The notes below the pieces were generated by a model. That model saw only the letters and a program-made list of their open reading frames with translations, was not told where the DNA came from and did no database searches. From Streptomyces sp. NBC_00234 (GTDB taxonomy: Bacteria; Actinomycetota; Actinomycetes; Streptomycetales; Streptomycetaceae): 64,000 nt of DNA. The stretch is taken from positions 2,170,001 to 2,234,000 of the forward strand of contig NZ_CP108101.1 of the NCBI RefSeq assembly GCF_036195325.1, written 5' to 3'. Shown piece after piece: positions 1 to 7,988 of this stretch; within the stretch, counting starts at the first letter, position 1; each line of letters begins with the position of its first letter. The translations under genes were made by a program, and so were the position numbers.

Positions 1-133
1 CCTGGTAGACCCGTCGCCGGGTGTACGTACGCAGCCCGCTTCCCTCAAGCGCTGTCGCGAACTTGGGATCTTCGGCGTACAGCGCTCGCTCCATCTGCTC
101 GAGCATTCGCTGCTCGTGCTCCGAGAGCGGCAC
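1..133 (-). CDS. DUF3040 domain protein, N-terminal part (runs off the window)
   Basis: Only the first 44 codons are inside the window. The reading begins VPLSEHEQRMLEQMERALYA, followed by a stretch ending in TYTRRRVYQ. This is the typical N-terminus of the small DUF3040 membrane proteins of Actinobacteria, which have a short acidic helix and then (outside the window) two transmembrane helices. The GTG start at 133 is chosen because GGAGGA lies just upstream. The function of the family is unknown. A -35/-10 pair (TTTCAC, 17 nt, TATCCT) at 185-213 on the same strand would give a leader of about 45 nt. Confidence 0.85.
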   Translation of the reverse strand, partial: MPLSEHEQRMLEQMERALYAEDPKFATALEGSGLRTYTRRRVYQ

Positions 134-435
134 GGAGTCCTCCTAGTCGTCGGCCGCGGGGGGCGACCGGTATGCGGCCCTTCCAGGATAGGCAGGGATT
201 CGCCCCCGTGAAACCCGCCCTGTAGCCATTAACCAGTCCGGACCGCCATGTCGGTTCGTCTGCTGAGGCGTAGATTCCCCGACGTCCGATCCGTCATGCC
301 GAATGGTGTCACCCGATCATACGGGGCCGGAGCCCTGAACGGGTGCCCGGAGCCGTACTCCGTCTGCAGCTGCGTTGCTGATCAGCCGCGCTCCGGCCAC
401 CCGGCGGCCACCCCCGGCAGCCTCCCCGCCGCGCT
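134..435. other. Intergenic region without a gene
   Basis: This 302-nt gap lies between the DUF3040 start and the end of the methyltransferase gene. It holds a possible minus-strand promoter for the DUF3040 gene (TTTCAC at 208-213 and TATCCT at 185-190), a 10-bp palindrome GCTGATCAGC at 377-386, and a weak 5-bp stem-loop at 348-362 that could end the methyltransferase transcript. Open frames crossing it on both strands have non-native composition and no ribosome-binding site. Confidence 0.4.
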
Positions 436-1194
436 TCAGGCGCGCTTCTCGCCCAGAACGTGCAGCTGGGTCGCGACGGCGTGGAAGGACGGCAGTTCGG
501 CCACGGCGGCCTCCAGCTTGAGAAGTGCCTCGACCGCACCCGGTTCGGTGTCCACCAGGACGCCGGGAACGAGGTCGGCGAAGACCCGTACGCCGTGGAC
601 CGCTCCCACCTCCATGCCGGCGGCCCCGACCAGCTCGGTGAGCTGGTCGGCGCTGAAGCGCCGGGGTACGGGGTCGCCCTCGCCCCAGCGGCCCGCCGGG
701 TCGGTCAGCGCGTGCCGGGCCTCGGTGAAGTGCCCGGCGAGTGCCCGTGCCAGGACGGCCCCGCCGAGACCGGCGGCCAGCAGGCTGAGCGCGCCGGACG
801 GACGGAGCGCGTCGACCGCGTTCCGTACGCCCTCGGCGGGGTCGTCCACGTACTCAAGGACGCCGTGGCACAGCACCGCGTCGTAGGCGCCGGGCTCCAC
901 CACGTCGAACAGGCCGAGGATGTCTCCCTGGACCCCCTTGACCCGTTCGGCCACGCCGTCCTCGGCGGCACGGCGCTCCAGCGCGAAGAGCGCGTTGGGG
1001 CTGGGGTCGACGACGGTGACCCGGTGGCCGAGCCGGGCGACGGGCACCGCGAAGTTGCCGGTGCCGCCACCGGTGTCCAGGACGTCCAGGGTGTCCCTGC
1101 CAGTCGCCTTGACCCGACGGTCGAGAGCGTCCTTCAGGACCTCCCAGACCACGGCGGTACGGAGGGAGGCGCGGGGGCGCGGCTGGTCCGACAC
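436..1194 (-). CDS. class I SAM-dependent methyltransferase
   Basis: This encodes 252 residues. The nucleotide-binding motif I of class I methyltransferases is visible near residue 40 (VLDTGGGTGNFAVPVARLG), followed by an acidic motif II (VTVVDPSPNALFALERRA) and a motif IV region (AVLCHGVLEYVDD). The substrate cannot be told from sequence. It is a free-standing cytosolic enzyme of the UbiE/COQ5-like Methyltransf_11/25 type. The GTG at 1194 is preferred because GAGGAG sits 8 nt upstream; the frame remains open to 1299 without a good ribosome-binding site. The gene is downstream of, and on the same strand as, the HEPN protein gene, with a gap of about 100 nt. Confidence 0.85.
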   Translation of the reverse strand: MSDQPRPRASLRTAVVWEVLKDALDRRVKATGRDTLDVLDTGGGTGNFAVPVARLGHRVTVVDPSPNALFALERRAAEDGVAERVKGVQGDILGLFDVVEPGAYDAVLCHGVLEYVDDPAEGVRNAVDALRPSGALSLLAAGLGGAVLARALAGHFTEARHALTDPAGRWGEGDPVPRRFSADQLTELVGAAGMEVGAVHGVRVFADLVPGVLVDTEPGAVEALLKLEAAVAELPSFHAVATQLHVLGEKRA

Positions 1195-1295
1195 GGCAGT
1201 TGACTCCTCGGCACGGTGCCGCCACGGACGGCGGAGCGTGAACAGTGCAGGTGGTACGGGTCCGCCCACCCTATTGCCTCGCGCCGCCGTCCCGG

Positions 1296-1823
1296 TCACC
1301 CCGCTTCGGCCCGCCCGTTTCTCGGTTGGGGAAGCACCGGCTGGAGCACCAGCAGCCGCTCGACCAGCCGCAGGAACATGGCGGCGTCGCGCAGCAGATC
1401 GTCGGCGTCACGGCTGGTGGCGGCGCCCGGTATGCCGGCTTCGGCGCGGGCCCTGCGCACGGCCCCCGAGGCGAACAGGGCGCTCCATTCGGTGAGCTCC
1501 GGGGCTATTTCCGGCAGCACCTCCCAGGCGCTCCGGATCCGCTCCCGGCGCCGCCTGCTGGTCTCGGGGCGGCCACGGGCCGCGAGCACGGCCGCGGCGG
1601 TGCGCAGCGCGGCCAGGTGGGCGGTGGCGTACCGCTCGTTGGGTACGTCGAGCACGGCGGCCTCGTCAAGGCCGCCTCGGGCCTTGGCGAGCAGATCGAG
1701 GGCGGCGGGCGGCGCCGTGGCCCGGCGCACTACGGGGTGGACGTCGCTTGCCGGACCGGTCGGTGAGGGGGCAGGGCTGCCTGGGCGGCGCCGCGGGGCG
1801 GCTGCTGCGGACGAGCTGGCCAT
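1296..1823 (-). CDS. SAV_6107-family HEPN domain protein
   Basis: A helical protein of 175 residues. After a Ser/Ala/Pro-rich N-terminus of about 30 residues comes a segment with AALDLLAKARGGLDEA, NERYATAHLAALRTAAAVLAARGR and later LLRDAAMFLRLVERLLVLQP. This matches the small Streptomyces family named after SAV_6107 and assigned a HEPN (helical nucleotide-binding) fold. HEPN proteins are often RNases or partners of nucleotidyltransferases, but the RX4-6H catalytic motif is not evident here and no nucleotidyltransferase is adjacent. Biological role unknown. The ATG at 1823 has AGGAGG 9 nt upstream. The gene is divergent from the exporter operon that starts at 1989. Confidence 0.75.
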   Translation of the reverse strand: MASSSAAAAPRRRPGSPAPSPTGPASDVHPVVRRATAPPAALDLLAKARGGLDEAAVLDVPNERYATAHLAALRTAAAVLAARGRPETSRRRRERIRSAWEVLPEIAPELTEWSALFASGAVRRARAEAGIPGAATSRDADDLLRDAAMFLRLVERLLVLQPVLPQPRNGRAEAG

Positions 1824-1951
1824 GACGAACCTCCTGTCGTCGCGTGACGGCTTCGTGGCCGTCTGTATCCATGGTGACGGCCGCCACTGACAATTCCGGT
1901 CGATACCTCTCTGACCTGGCCTTTTGCTTCGATCGCGAGTTCGGGCTAGAT

Positions 1952-1977
1952 TTTTGCACTGACCAGTCAGTTCAAAA
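1952..1977. promoter_or_regulatory. TetR-type operator
   Basis: The core ACTGACCAGTCAGT (1958-1971) is a perfect inverted repeat of ACTGAC with a CA centre. The symmetry continues outward (TTTTG on the left, CAAAA on the right), giving a 26-bp palindrome with one mismatched pair. It sits 11 nt before the GTG of the ATPase gene at 1989. The natural candidate to bind it is the TetR-family protein at 4821, which ends the same gene set, so autoregulation of the whole operon is likely. It could also affect the divergent HEPN gene. Confidence 0.75.
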
Positions 1978-1988
1978 GGGGAGGGTCT

Positions 1989-2732
1989 GTGGACAGCCCG
2001 CACGGGGCAGCTGTCAGCGCCGAGGACTTCGGGCTCAGAGGGCCGCGCGGATGGGCCTTCCGGGGGGTCGGCTTCACCGCCGCGCCCGGATCGCTCCTCG
2101 CGGTCGAGGGTCCGTCCGGCTCCGGGCGCACCTGCCTGCTCCTCGCACTCACCGGCCGGATGCGCTCCACGGAGGGCCACGCCGAGACCGGCGGCCTGCG
2201 CCTTCCCGGCAAGCTCGCCGCGGTCCGCAGGATCAGCGCCCTGGGTCCGGTGCCGGGCGTCAGCGAACTCGACCCCGCGTTCACCGTCGCCGAGCACCTG
2301 CGCGAGCGGGCCCTGCTCCAGCGCCGCTTCGACGGCTCGCTGCGCACCCTGCTCCGCCCCCGCGCCGAACGGGCCGCGACCGCGCGGGCCCGCATCGACG
2401 CCGCTCTGGACGAGGCCGGACTCGACCCCGCCACCCTGCCCAAGGCCGAACGGACCTCCGTACGCGATCTGGAGCGGCTGGAGGCGCTGCGCCTGTCGGT
2501 CGCGCTCGCCCTGATCGGCCGCCCCCGGCTGCTCGCCGTGGACGACACCGACCTCAAGCTGTCCGACGCCGAGCGGGCCGAGGCATGGGCGCTGCTGCGC
2601 TCCGTCGCCGACGACGGCACGACGGTGATCGCCGTGTGCAGCGAGGCTCCCGAGGGCGCGCTCACCGTACGTACCGACACCACGACCGAGGAGGGGACGG
2701 CCGATGCGATCGCCGAAACTGGCCGCGCTTGA
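1989..2732 (+). CDS. Degenerate ABC-type ATPase paired with a YhgE/Pip membrane protein
   Basis: A protein of 247 residues with the outline of an ABC nucleotide-binding domain but altered motifs. Walker A at residues 41-48 reads GPSGSGRT, with Arg in place of the invariant Lys. The segment before Walker B, where LSGGQ should be, reads SVRDLER (157-163). Walker B (LLAVDD, 181-186) has Asp where the catalytic Glu normally stands. Either the protein binds nucleotide without normal hydrolysis or it is a regulatory subunit. The gene overlaps the next gene by 29 bp, so translation is coupled. The GTG start at 1989 follows GGGGAGG. The first gene of a three-gene unit with the Pip-type membrane protein and a TetR regulator; the operator lies just upstream. 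Confidence 0.7.
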   Translation: MDSPHGAAVSAEDFGLRGPRGWAFRGVGFTAAPGSLLAVEGPSGSGRTCLLLALTGRMRSTEGHAETGGLRLPGKLAAVRRISALGPVPGVSELDPAFTVAEHLRERALLQRRFDGSLRTLLRPRAERAATARARIDAALDEAGLDPATLPKAERTSVRDLERLEALRLSVALALIGRPRLLAVDDTDLKLSDAERAEAWALLRSVADDGTTVIAVCSEAPEGALTVRTDTTTEEGTADAIAETGRA

Positions 2733-4791
2733 GCTGAAGCGGTTCGGCAGGGGAAAGCTGCCGCGCGCCGCACTGGTGGCGCTCATGCTGCTGCCCCTGC
2801 TGTACGGAGCCCTCTACCTGTGGTCGTTCTGGGACCCGTACGGGCGCCTCGACCGGATTCCCGTCGCGCTGGTCAACGACGACAAGGGAGCGACCGTCTC
2901 GGGCAAGCGCCTCGCCGCCGGGGACGAGATCACCGGCAAGCTCCTCGACTCCAAGGTCTTCGAGTGGCACGAGGTGAGCTCCGCCGAGGCCGGCCGGGGC
3001 GTCGAGAACGGCACGTACTACCTCTCGCTCACCATGCCGTCCGACTTCAGCAAGCGGATCGCCTCCAGCTCCGGCGAATCCCCCGAGACCGGCGCTCTCC
3101 AGGTGCGGACGAACGACGCGAACAACTACATCGTCGGGCAGATCTCCCGGACGGTGTTCTCCGAGGTACGCACCGCGGCGTCGACGAACGCCTCGCGCGG
3201 GTTCCTGGACCGGATCTTCATCTCCTTCTCCGGAATCCATGACGCCACGGAGAAGGCGGCCAAGGGAGCCGACGACCTCAAGGGCGGAATCTCCAAGGCG
3301 AAGAAGGGCTCCGAGGACCTCGCGAGCGGGCTCAAGGACACCAAGGCGGGCAGCGGCAGGCTGGCCGGCGGGATCACCGAGCTGGAGAAGGGGGCGGGAG
3401 ACCTCGAAACCGGCTCCCGGCAGGTCGCCGGCGGCACCCAGCTCCTCGCCGACAAGGTCAACGGCATCGCCGCCGACGTACGCCCGTTCCTCAAGGACAA
3501 CGGCAAGGCGATCGGCGACACGGCCCGGCTGGTGGCCGACTCGTCAAAGACGGTGCGGGACAACCTCGACCTGCTGGTGAAGGCGGCGCCCACCGCGGCC
3601 ACCGCCGCGCACACCGCCGCCGACGACCTCACCGAGGTCCACCGCACCCGCTGCGAGGACGAGCTGCTGCCCGACCCGGGTGTCTGTGCGCCACTGAAGC
3701 GGGCAGTGACGGCGGCGGCCGACGTCGCCAAGGTGGCCGACGACGTGAACGCGCTGGTCAAGAACCAGGACGGGGACCTCAAGAAGCTGCGTGGCCACCT
3801 GACGACGCTCCAGGGGCAGGCCGAGGCCCTCGCGAAGCGCTCGCCGGACCTGGACACCGACCTGGAGTCCGCGGTCTCGAAGATCAACGCGCTCAACACG
3901 GGCGCCCACAAGGTCGCCAAGGGCGCCGACGCGCTCCACACCGGCCTGGGCACCGCGAAGACCGGCTCCTCGGACCTGGACACCGGTGTCGGCAAGCTCA
4001 AGACCGGCGCCACCGACCTGGACAGCGGGCTCTTCCGGCTCGGAGACGGCTCGGCGACTCTCGCCCAGGGCCTGAACGACGGCGTCACCAAGATCCCCGA
4101 CTACTCCGAGAAGGACCGCGACGCGCGTACGGGCGTCATGGCCGATCCCGTACAGCTGGCGTCCTCGTCCCTGCACACGGCCCCGAACTACGGCACCGGA
4201 TTCGCCCCGTACTTCATCCCGCTCTCCCTCTGGGTCGGCGCGATGGTGGCGTACATGCTGATCCAGCCGCTCAACAGGCGGGCGCTGGCCGCCGGGGCCT
4301 CCGCCTGGCGGATCGCCCTCGCCGGCTGGCTGCCCGTCGTCGCCATCGGCGTGCTCCAGGTCGCCGCGCTGATGTCCGTACTGCACTGGGGGCTCGGCCT
4401 CCGGATGGCCCACCCCGCCGCGACGATCGGCTTCCTGGCCCTGGTGACCTGCTGCTTCGCGGCGATCGTGCAGTGGCTCAACGCCCGCTTCGGAGCCGCG
4501 GGGCGCATCCTCGTCCTCGCGGTGCTGATGCTGCAGCTGACCTCGGCGGGCGGAACGTACCCCGTCCAGACCAGCCCCGGGTTCTTCGGCGCCATCCACC
4601 CGTTCCTGCCGATGAGCTACATCGTCGAGGGCCTGCGCCGGCTCATCACCGGCGGCGGACTCGGCCCGGTCTGGCAGGCCTGCGCGGTGCTGGTGGCGTT
4701 CACCGCGGGGGCGCTGGCCCTGACAGCGGTCTCCGCGCGGCGCAAGCAGGTGTGGACCCTGGACCGGCTGCATCCGGAGCTCAGTCTGTGA
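2704..4791 (+). CDS. YhgE/Pip family membrane protein (ABC-2-type exporter fold)
   Basis: A protein of 695 residues. One transmembrane helix lies near residues 20-42 (AALVALMLLPLLYGALYLWSF), then a long extracytoplasmic region, then a cluster of about five helices from about residue 495 to the C-terminus. The extracytoplasmic part carries many repeats of the GxxxLxxG type (for example at residues 195-255 and 395-455) that form long alpha-helical rods, typical of YhgE/Pip and of the Esx-associated Pip homologues. Such proteins belong to the ABC-2 permease fold and are linked to export or phage infection in Firmicutes; the substrate here is unknown. Preceded by a degenerate ABC ATPase (29-bp overlap) and followed at once by a TetR regulator, which suggests an inducible efflux or secretion system. 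Confidence 0.85.
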   Translation: MRSPKLAALELKRFGRGKLPRAALVALMLLPLLYGALYLWSFWDPYGRLDRIPVALVNDDKGATVSGKRLAAGDEITGKLLDSKVFEWHEVSSAEAGRGVENGTYYLSLTMPSDFSKRIASSSGESPETGALQVRTNDANNYIVGQISRTVFSEVRTAASTNASRGFLDRIFISFSGIHDATEKAAKGADDLKGGISKAKKGSEDLASGLKDTKAGSGRLAGGITELEKGAGDLETGSRQVAGGTQLLADKVNGIAADVRPFLKDNGKAIGDTARLVADSSKTVRDNLDLLVKAAPTAATAAHTAADDLTEVHRTRCEDELLPDPGVCAPLKRAVTAAADVAKVADDVNALVKNQDGDLKKLRGHLTTLQGQAEALAKRSPDLDTDLESAVSKINALNTGAHKVAKGADALHTGLGTAKTGSSDLDTGVGKLKTGATDLDSGLFRLGDGSATLAQGLNDGVTKIPDYSEKDRDARTGVMADPVQLASSSLHTAPNYGTGFAPYFIPLSLWVGAMVAYMLIQPLNRRALAAGASAWRIALAGWLPVVAIGVLQVAALMSVLHWGLGLRMAHPAATIGFLALVTCCFAAIVQWLNARFGAAGRILVLAVLMLQLTSAGGTYPVQTSPGFFGAIHPFLPMSYIVEGLRRLITGGGLGPVWQACAVLVAFTAGALALTAVSARRKQVWTLDRLHPELSL

Positions 4792-4820
4792 GCGCGCCCG
4801 GACCTGTGAGAATCGATCGC

Positions 4821-5432
4821 ATGGAAAGCAGTAGCAGCACGCGCCGCCAGGCCACCCGGCAGAAGCTCTACGAGGCAGCGGTCACGCTCATCGCCGAGAA
4901 GGGCTTCTCCGCCACCACGGTGGACGAGATCGCCGAGCGCGCCGGCGTCGCCAAGGGCACGGTCTACTACAACTTCAAGAGCAAGACCGAGCTCTTCGAG
5001 GAGCTGCTGCGGCACGGCGTCGGGCTCCTCACCGCGTCGCTGCGCTCCGCCTCCGAGGAGACCGAGGCGCGCGGCGGCACCCGGGTGGAGGCTCTGGACG
5101 CGATGATCCGGGCGGGCCTGGTCTTCATCGACCGCTACCCGGCCTTCACCCAGCTGTACGTCGCCGAGCTCTGGCGCACCAACCGCGCCTGGCAGGCGAC
5201 CCTCCTGGTGGTGCGCCAGGAGGCCGTGGCCGTCGTCGAAGGGGTGCTCAGGGAGGGCGTCCGCAACGGCGAGCTGAGCGAGGAGATCGACATTCCGCTG
5301 AGCGCGGCCGCGCTCGTCGGGATGGTGCTGGTCGCGGCGCTCGACTGGCAGGCGTTCCAGCCGGAGCGGTCGATAGACGACGTGCACTCGGCGCTGTCCC
5401 TGCTGCTGCACGGGCGGGTCAGCGGGCGCTGA
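4821..5432 (+). CDS. TetR/AcrR-family transcriptional regulator
   Basis: A protein of 203 residues. The N-terminal DNA-binding domain is textbook: RQKLYEAAVTLIAEKGFSATTVDEIAERAGVAKGTVYYNF, with the recognition helix ending in TVYYNF. The C-terminal domain, which binds a ligand, is family-typical but not specific. It most likely represses the exporter operon through the palindrome at 1952-1977. Two starts are possible. The ATG at 4821 lies 7 nt after a weak -10-like GAGAAT. A GTG at 4788 overlaps the stop codon of the membrane protein gene (GTGA) and has GGAG upstream, which would add 11 residues and give translational coupling. Confidence 0.9.
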   Translation: MESSSSTRRQATRQKLYEAAVTLIAEKGFSATTVDEIAERAGVAKGTVYYNFKSKTELFEELLRHGVGLLTASLRSASEETEARGGTRVEALDAMIRAGLVFIDRYPAFTQLYVAELWRTNRAWQATLLVVRQEAVAVVEGVLREGVRNGELSEEIDIPLSAAALVGMVLVAALDWQAFQPERSIDDVHSALSLLLHGRVSGR

Positions 5433-5464
5433 AGCCGGGGCACCGGAGGCACAGCCGGACACGA

Positions 5465-5519
5465 AGACGCCGGTCCGGTGGAGTTCGATCCCCCTCGAAC
5501 TCCACCGGACCGGCGTTTT
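5465..5519 (+). terminator. Rho-independent terminator of the exporter operon
   Basis: A perfect 21-bp stem (left arm 5468-5488, right arm 5495-5515) with a 6-nt loop and a following TTTT closes the ATPase-Pip-TetR unit. The upstream AGA can pair with the T-run, so the structure may work on both strands. Confidence 0.9.
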
Positions 5520-5780
5520 CCGTGCTGCCGGAGAACCCTTCCCCCGTGACCCCGTGTTCCCCCGTGGTCCCGGGCCCTCCGCCGTGCACCCCCGTTGCGT
5601 CAGGGGCACCGCCGGTTCCGCCGCCCCGTGCCGGCGGTCCTGGCGCCTTGCCCCTTCCGTGCTCCACACTCTGCCGTCCGCGCAGGTCAGGGCCTATCCG
5701 CACACCTACTCATCTCCCGCACTAGGTACGGATACTCAGGGCTGCGCACCCGACCCCACCCGCGCCGGGCCGCGGCTGGT
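5520..5780. other. Intergenic region without a gene
   Basis: Between the terminator and the -10 box at 5781 I see only C-rich, non-coding sequence. No convincing ORF with a ribosome-binding site and no conserved RNA element is visible. Confidence 0.5.
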
Positions 5781-5793
5781 TACGATCGCGTCC

Positions 5794-6411
5794 GTGTCCG
5801 TACTCCCCCTGGTGTTCACGAGTGGCTGGGCCAGCGGGATCAACGCCTACGCGGTGGTCCTGTTGCTCGGCGTCTTCGGTGCGACCGGTCTCACCGACGA
5901 GGTGCCCGCCTCGTTGCAGCGCACCGATGTCCTCGTGGTGGCCGGCGTGCTCTTCCTGTGCGAGGCGGTGGCGGACAAGATCCCGTACGTGGACTCGGCC
6001 TGGGACGCGGTGCACACGGTCGTCCGGCCGCTCGCCGGGGCGGTCGTCGCCGCGCTGCTCGCCGGCGAGAGCGGTTCGCTGCCGGAGCTCGCGGCCGGGG
6101 CCGTCGGCGGTTCCACCGCGCTGATGAGTCATCTGGTGAAGGCGGGCACCAGGATGGCGGTCAACACCTCCCCCGAGCCGTTCAGCAACATCGCGGTGAG
6201 CACGGCCGAGGACCTGGGCGTCGCCGGGATCATCACGTTCGCCATGTTCCATCCGCTGGCCGCGGCGTCCGTCGCCGCGACGCTGCTGGTTCTCGGGATG
6301 GCGATACTGGTCTTCCTGGCCTCCCGGATCCGCCGCTTCCTGCGCCGCAGGGCCCAGCGGCGCGAGGAGAGACGCCTGGCCGGAGCGGTGGTGCACCGGC
6401 CTCCCGAGTGA
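5794..6411 (+). CDS. DUF4126 domain membrane protein
   Basis: A protein of 205 residues with about four to five predicted transmembrane segments: FTSGWASGINAYAVVLLLGVFG near the N-terminus, LVVAGVLFLCEAVAD, LAGAVVAALLAG and, near the end, AAASVAATLLVLGMAILVFLASRI. A basic tail (RRFLRRRAQRREERR) follows. This pattern matches DUF4126 proteins, whose function is unknown. The GTG at 5794 is favoured because a -10 box TACGAT (5781-5786) ends exactly 7 nt before it, which predicts a leaderless mRNA. No Shine-Dalgarno sequence is present. Next gene on the same strand starts 31 nt downstream with its own leaderless promoter. Confidence 0.8.
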   Translation: MSVLPLVFTSGWASGINAYAVVLLLGVFGATGLTDEVPASLQRTDVLVVAGVLFLCEAVADKIPYVDSAWDAVHTVVRPLAGAVVAALLAGESGSLPELAAGAVGGSTALMSHLVKAGTRMAVNTSPEPFSNIAVSTAEDLGVAGIITFAMFHPLAAASVAATLLVLGMAILVFLASRIRRFLRRRAQRREERRLAGAVVHRPPE

Positions 6412-6442
6412 GCTGTCGGTGGCACCCCTTAGGGTCACTGAC

Positions 6443-7960
6443 ATGGCACGAATTGCGGTGATCGGCGCCGGGACGGGCGCGATGGCGGCGGCGGCCCGGC
6501 TGGCCGTGGCAGGCCACCGGGTGACGGTGTACGAGCGGTCCGCGACGTACGGCGGCTCGGTCGGCCGGTATGCCCGTGACGGCTTCGCCTTCGATACGGG
6601 GCCGGCTCTGCTGCACCTGCCCGCCGTCTACCGCGACCTGTTCGTGAAGACCGGCAAGGAGTCCCTGGAGCAGTGCGTCACGCTGACCCAGGTGGACCCG
6701 GCGAGCCGGCATCTCTTCCCGGACGGCACGGCGGTATCGCTGCCCAACGCCTCGCGGGCCGGCGTGGTCTCCGCCCTGGACGAGGCGCTCGGGGCGGGCG
6801 CCGGTGGCCGCTGGGGCGCGTTCATGGACCGGGCCGGGGATGCCTGGGACCGCTCGCGGCGCCCCCTGCTGGAGGAGCCCCTGCGTCCCGACTGGCAGGT
6901 CCTGGGCCGCGATCCGTATCCCGCGGTCCGGCAGCGCAGACTGCTGCGGTCCGCCCGGCAGGCGGGGACGGTCGCGGAGATCGGTGCCTGGGAGCTGGCC
7001 GACCCCCGGCTGGCAGCGCTGCTCGACGGATACGCCCTGTCGTACGGACTGGACCCTCGCCACGCCCCGGCGAGCGCCGCCCTCGTCCCGTACATGCAGG
7101 AGACCTTCGGCAGTTGGTACGTCTCCGGGGGCATGCGCGCTCTGGCCCGCGCGGTGTACGAGCGGTGCCTGGCGCGGCGGGTGACCTTCGTCTTCGGGGC
7201 CGAGGTGGTCCGGATCATCGAGAAGGACGGCCGGGCGGCGGGCGTCGAGCTGGCGGACGGCGAGAGCGCCGAAGCCGACCACGTGGTGCTGGGCGCGCAG
7301 CCGCGCGCGGAGCTGGTGCCGGGTCAGGCGCTGTGGCAGGACGGGGACGTGGCGGCGCAGCCGCGCCCGGGGAGCGGGCCCGTGCCGGGCCGGTTCCTGG
7401 TGATGCTGTCGTTGCGCGGTGCCCGGGAGCCCGGTGCCGTGCACCGGACCGTGGTGCACGGCGCGGACGGGGCGGCGGAGCGGGAGGCCGTGTTCGGGGG
7501 CCGGCTCGCCGAACGGCCGACCGTGACGGTGCTGCGGCCCGACGATCCGTCGACCCGTCCGGACGAGGCGCACGAGGCGGTGAGCCTGATGGTGACGGTG
7601 GCCCCGCAGGGTCCGGTCGACTGGACGGACGCGGCACTGCGCGAGCGGTACGCGGACACGGTCGTCGGTGTGGCCGACGCGGCCGTGCCCGGCCTGCGGG
7701 ACCGGGTGATCCGCACGGAGGTGCGGACCCCCGCCGAGACCGCGGCCGACACCGGCGCGGAGGGCGGTTCGGTGCCGGCGCCGGCGCTGGCCGGGGCCGA
7801 CGGCGCCTGGCTGCACGCGGGCAACCGCACCCGGCTGCCGGGCCTGTATCTGGCGGGCGGCTGGTCGCATCCCGGCGGCGGACTGGCGCACGCCGGGATG
7901 TCGGGGGCACTGGTCGCCGGACTCGTCGTGGAGGGTGACGGGTTCCGCGGCTCCCGGTGA
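6443..7960 (+). CDS. phytoene desaturase-like FAD-dependent oxidoreductase
   Basis: A protein of 505 residues. It opens with a dinucleotide-binding motif (MARIAVIGAGTGAMAAAARLAVAGHRVTVYERS) and continues with the family-typical YGGSVGRYARDGFAFDTGPALLHLP; near the C-terminus is GLYLAGGWSHPGGGLAHAGMSGALVA, the second FAD contact of the CrtI/amine oxidase superfamily. No phytoene synthase or other carotenoid gene is adjacent, so the substrate is unknown and the CrtI label should be read as family only. The ATG at 6443 lies 7 nt after a -10 box TAGGGT (6430-6435), predicting a leaderless transcript. It is convergent with the Tyr-rich membrane protein gene downstream. Confidence 0.85.
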   Translation: MARIAVIGAGTGAMAAAARLAVAGHRVTVYERSATYGGSVGRYARDGFAFDTGPALLHLPAVYRDLFVKTGKESLEQCVTLTQVDPASRHLFPDGTAVSLPNASRAGVVSALDEALGAGAGGRWGAFMDRAGDAWDRSRRPLLEEPLRPDWQVLGRDPYPAVRQRRLLRSARQAGTVAEIGAWELADPRLAALLDGYALSYGLDPRHAPASAALVPYMQETFGSWYVSGGMRALARAVYERCLARRVTFVFGAEVVRIIEKDGRAAGVELADGESAEADHVVLGAQPRAELVPGQALWQDGDVAAQPRPGSGPVPGRFLVMLSLRGAREPGAVHRTVVHGADGAAEREAVFGGRLAERPTVTVLRPDDPSTRPDEAHEAVSLMVTVAPQGPVDWTDAALRERYADTVVGVADAAVPGLRDRVIRTEVRTPAETAADTGAEGGSVPAPALAGADGAWLHAGNRTRLPGLYLAGGWSHPGGGLAHAGMSGALVAGLVVEGDGFRGSR

Positions 7961-7988
7961 GGCCGGGAAGCCCGGACCGGAGGGACCG

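Noticed and set aside
6443..7960. Carotenoid biosynthesis locus
   Set aside because: The oxidoreductase has the CrtI fold, but no phytoene synthase, GGPP synthase or cyclase is nearby.
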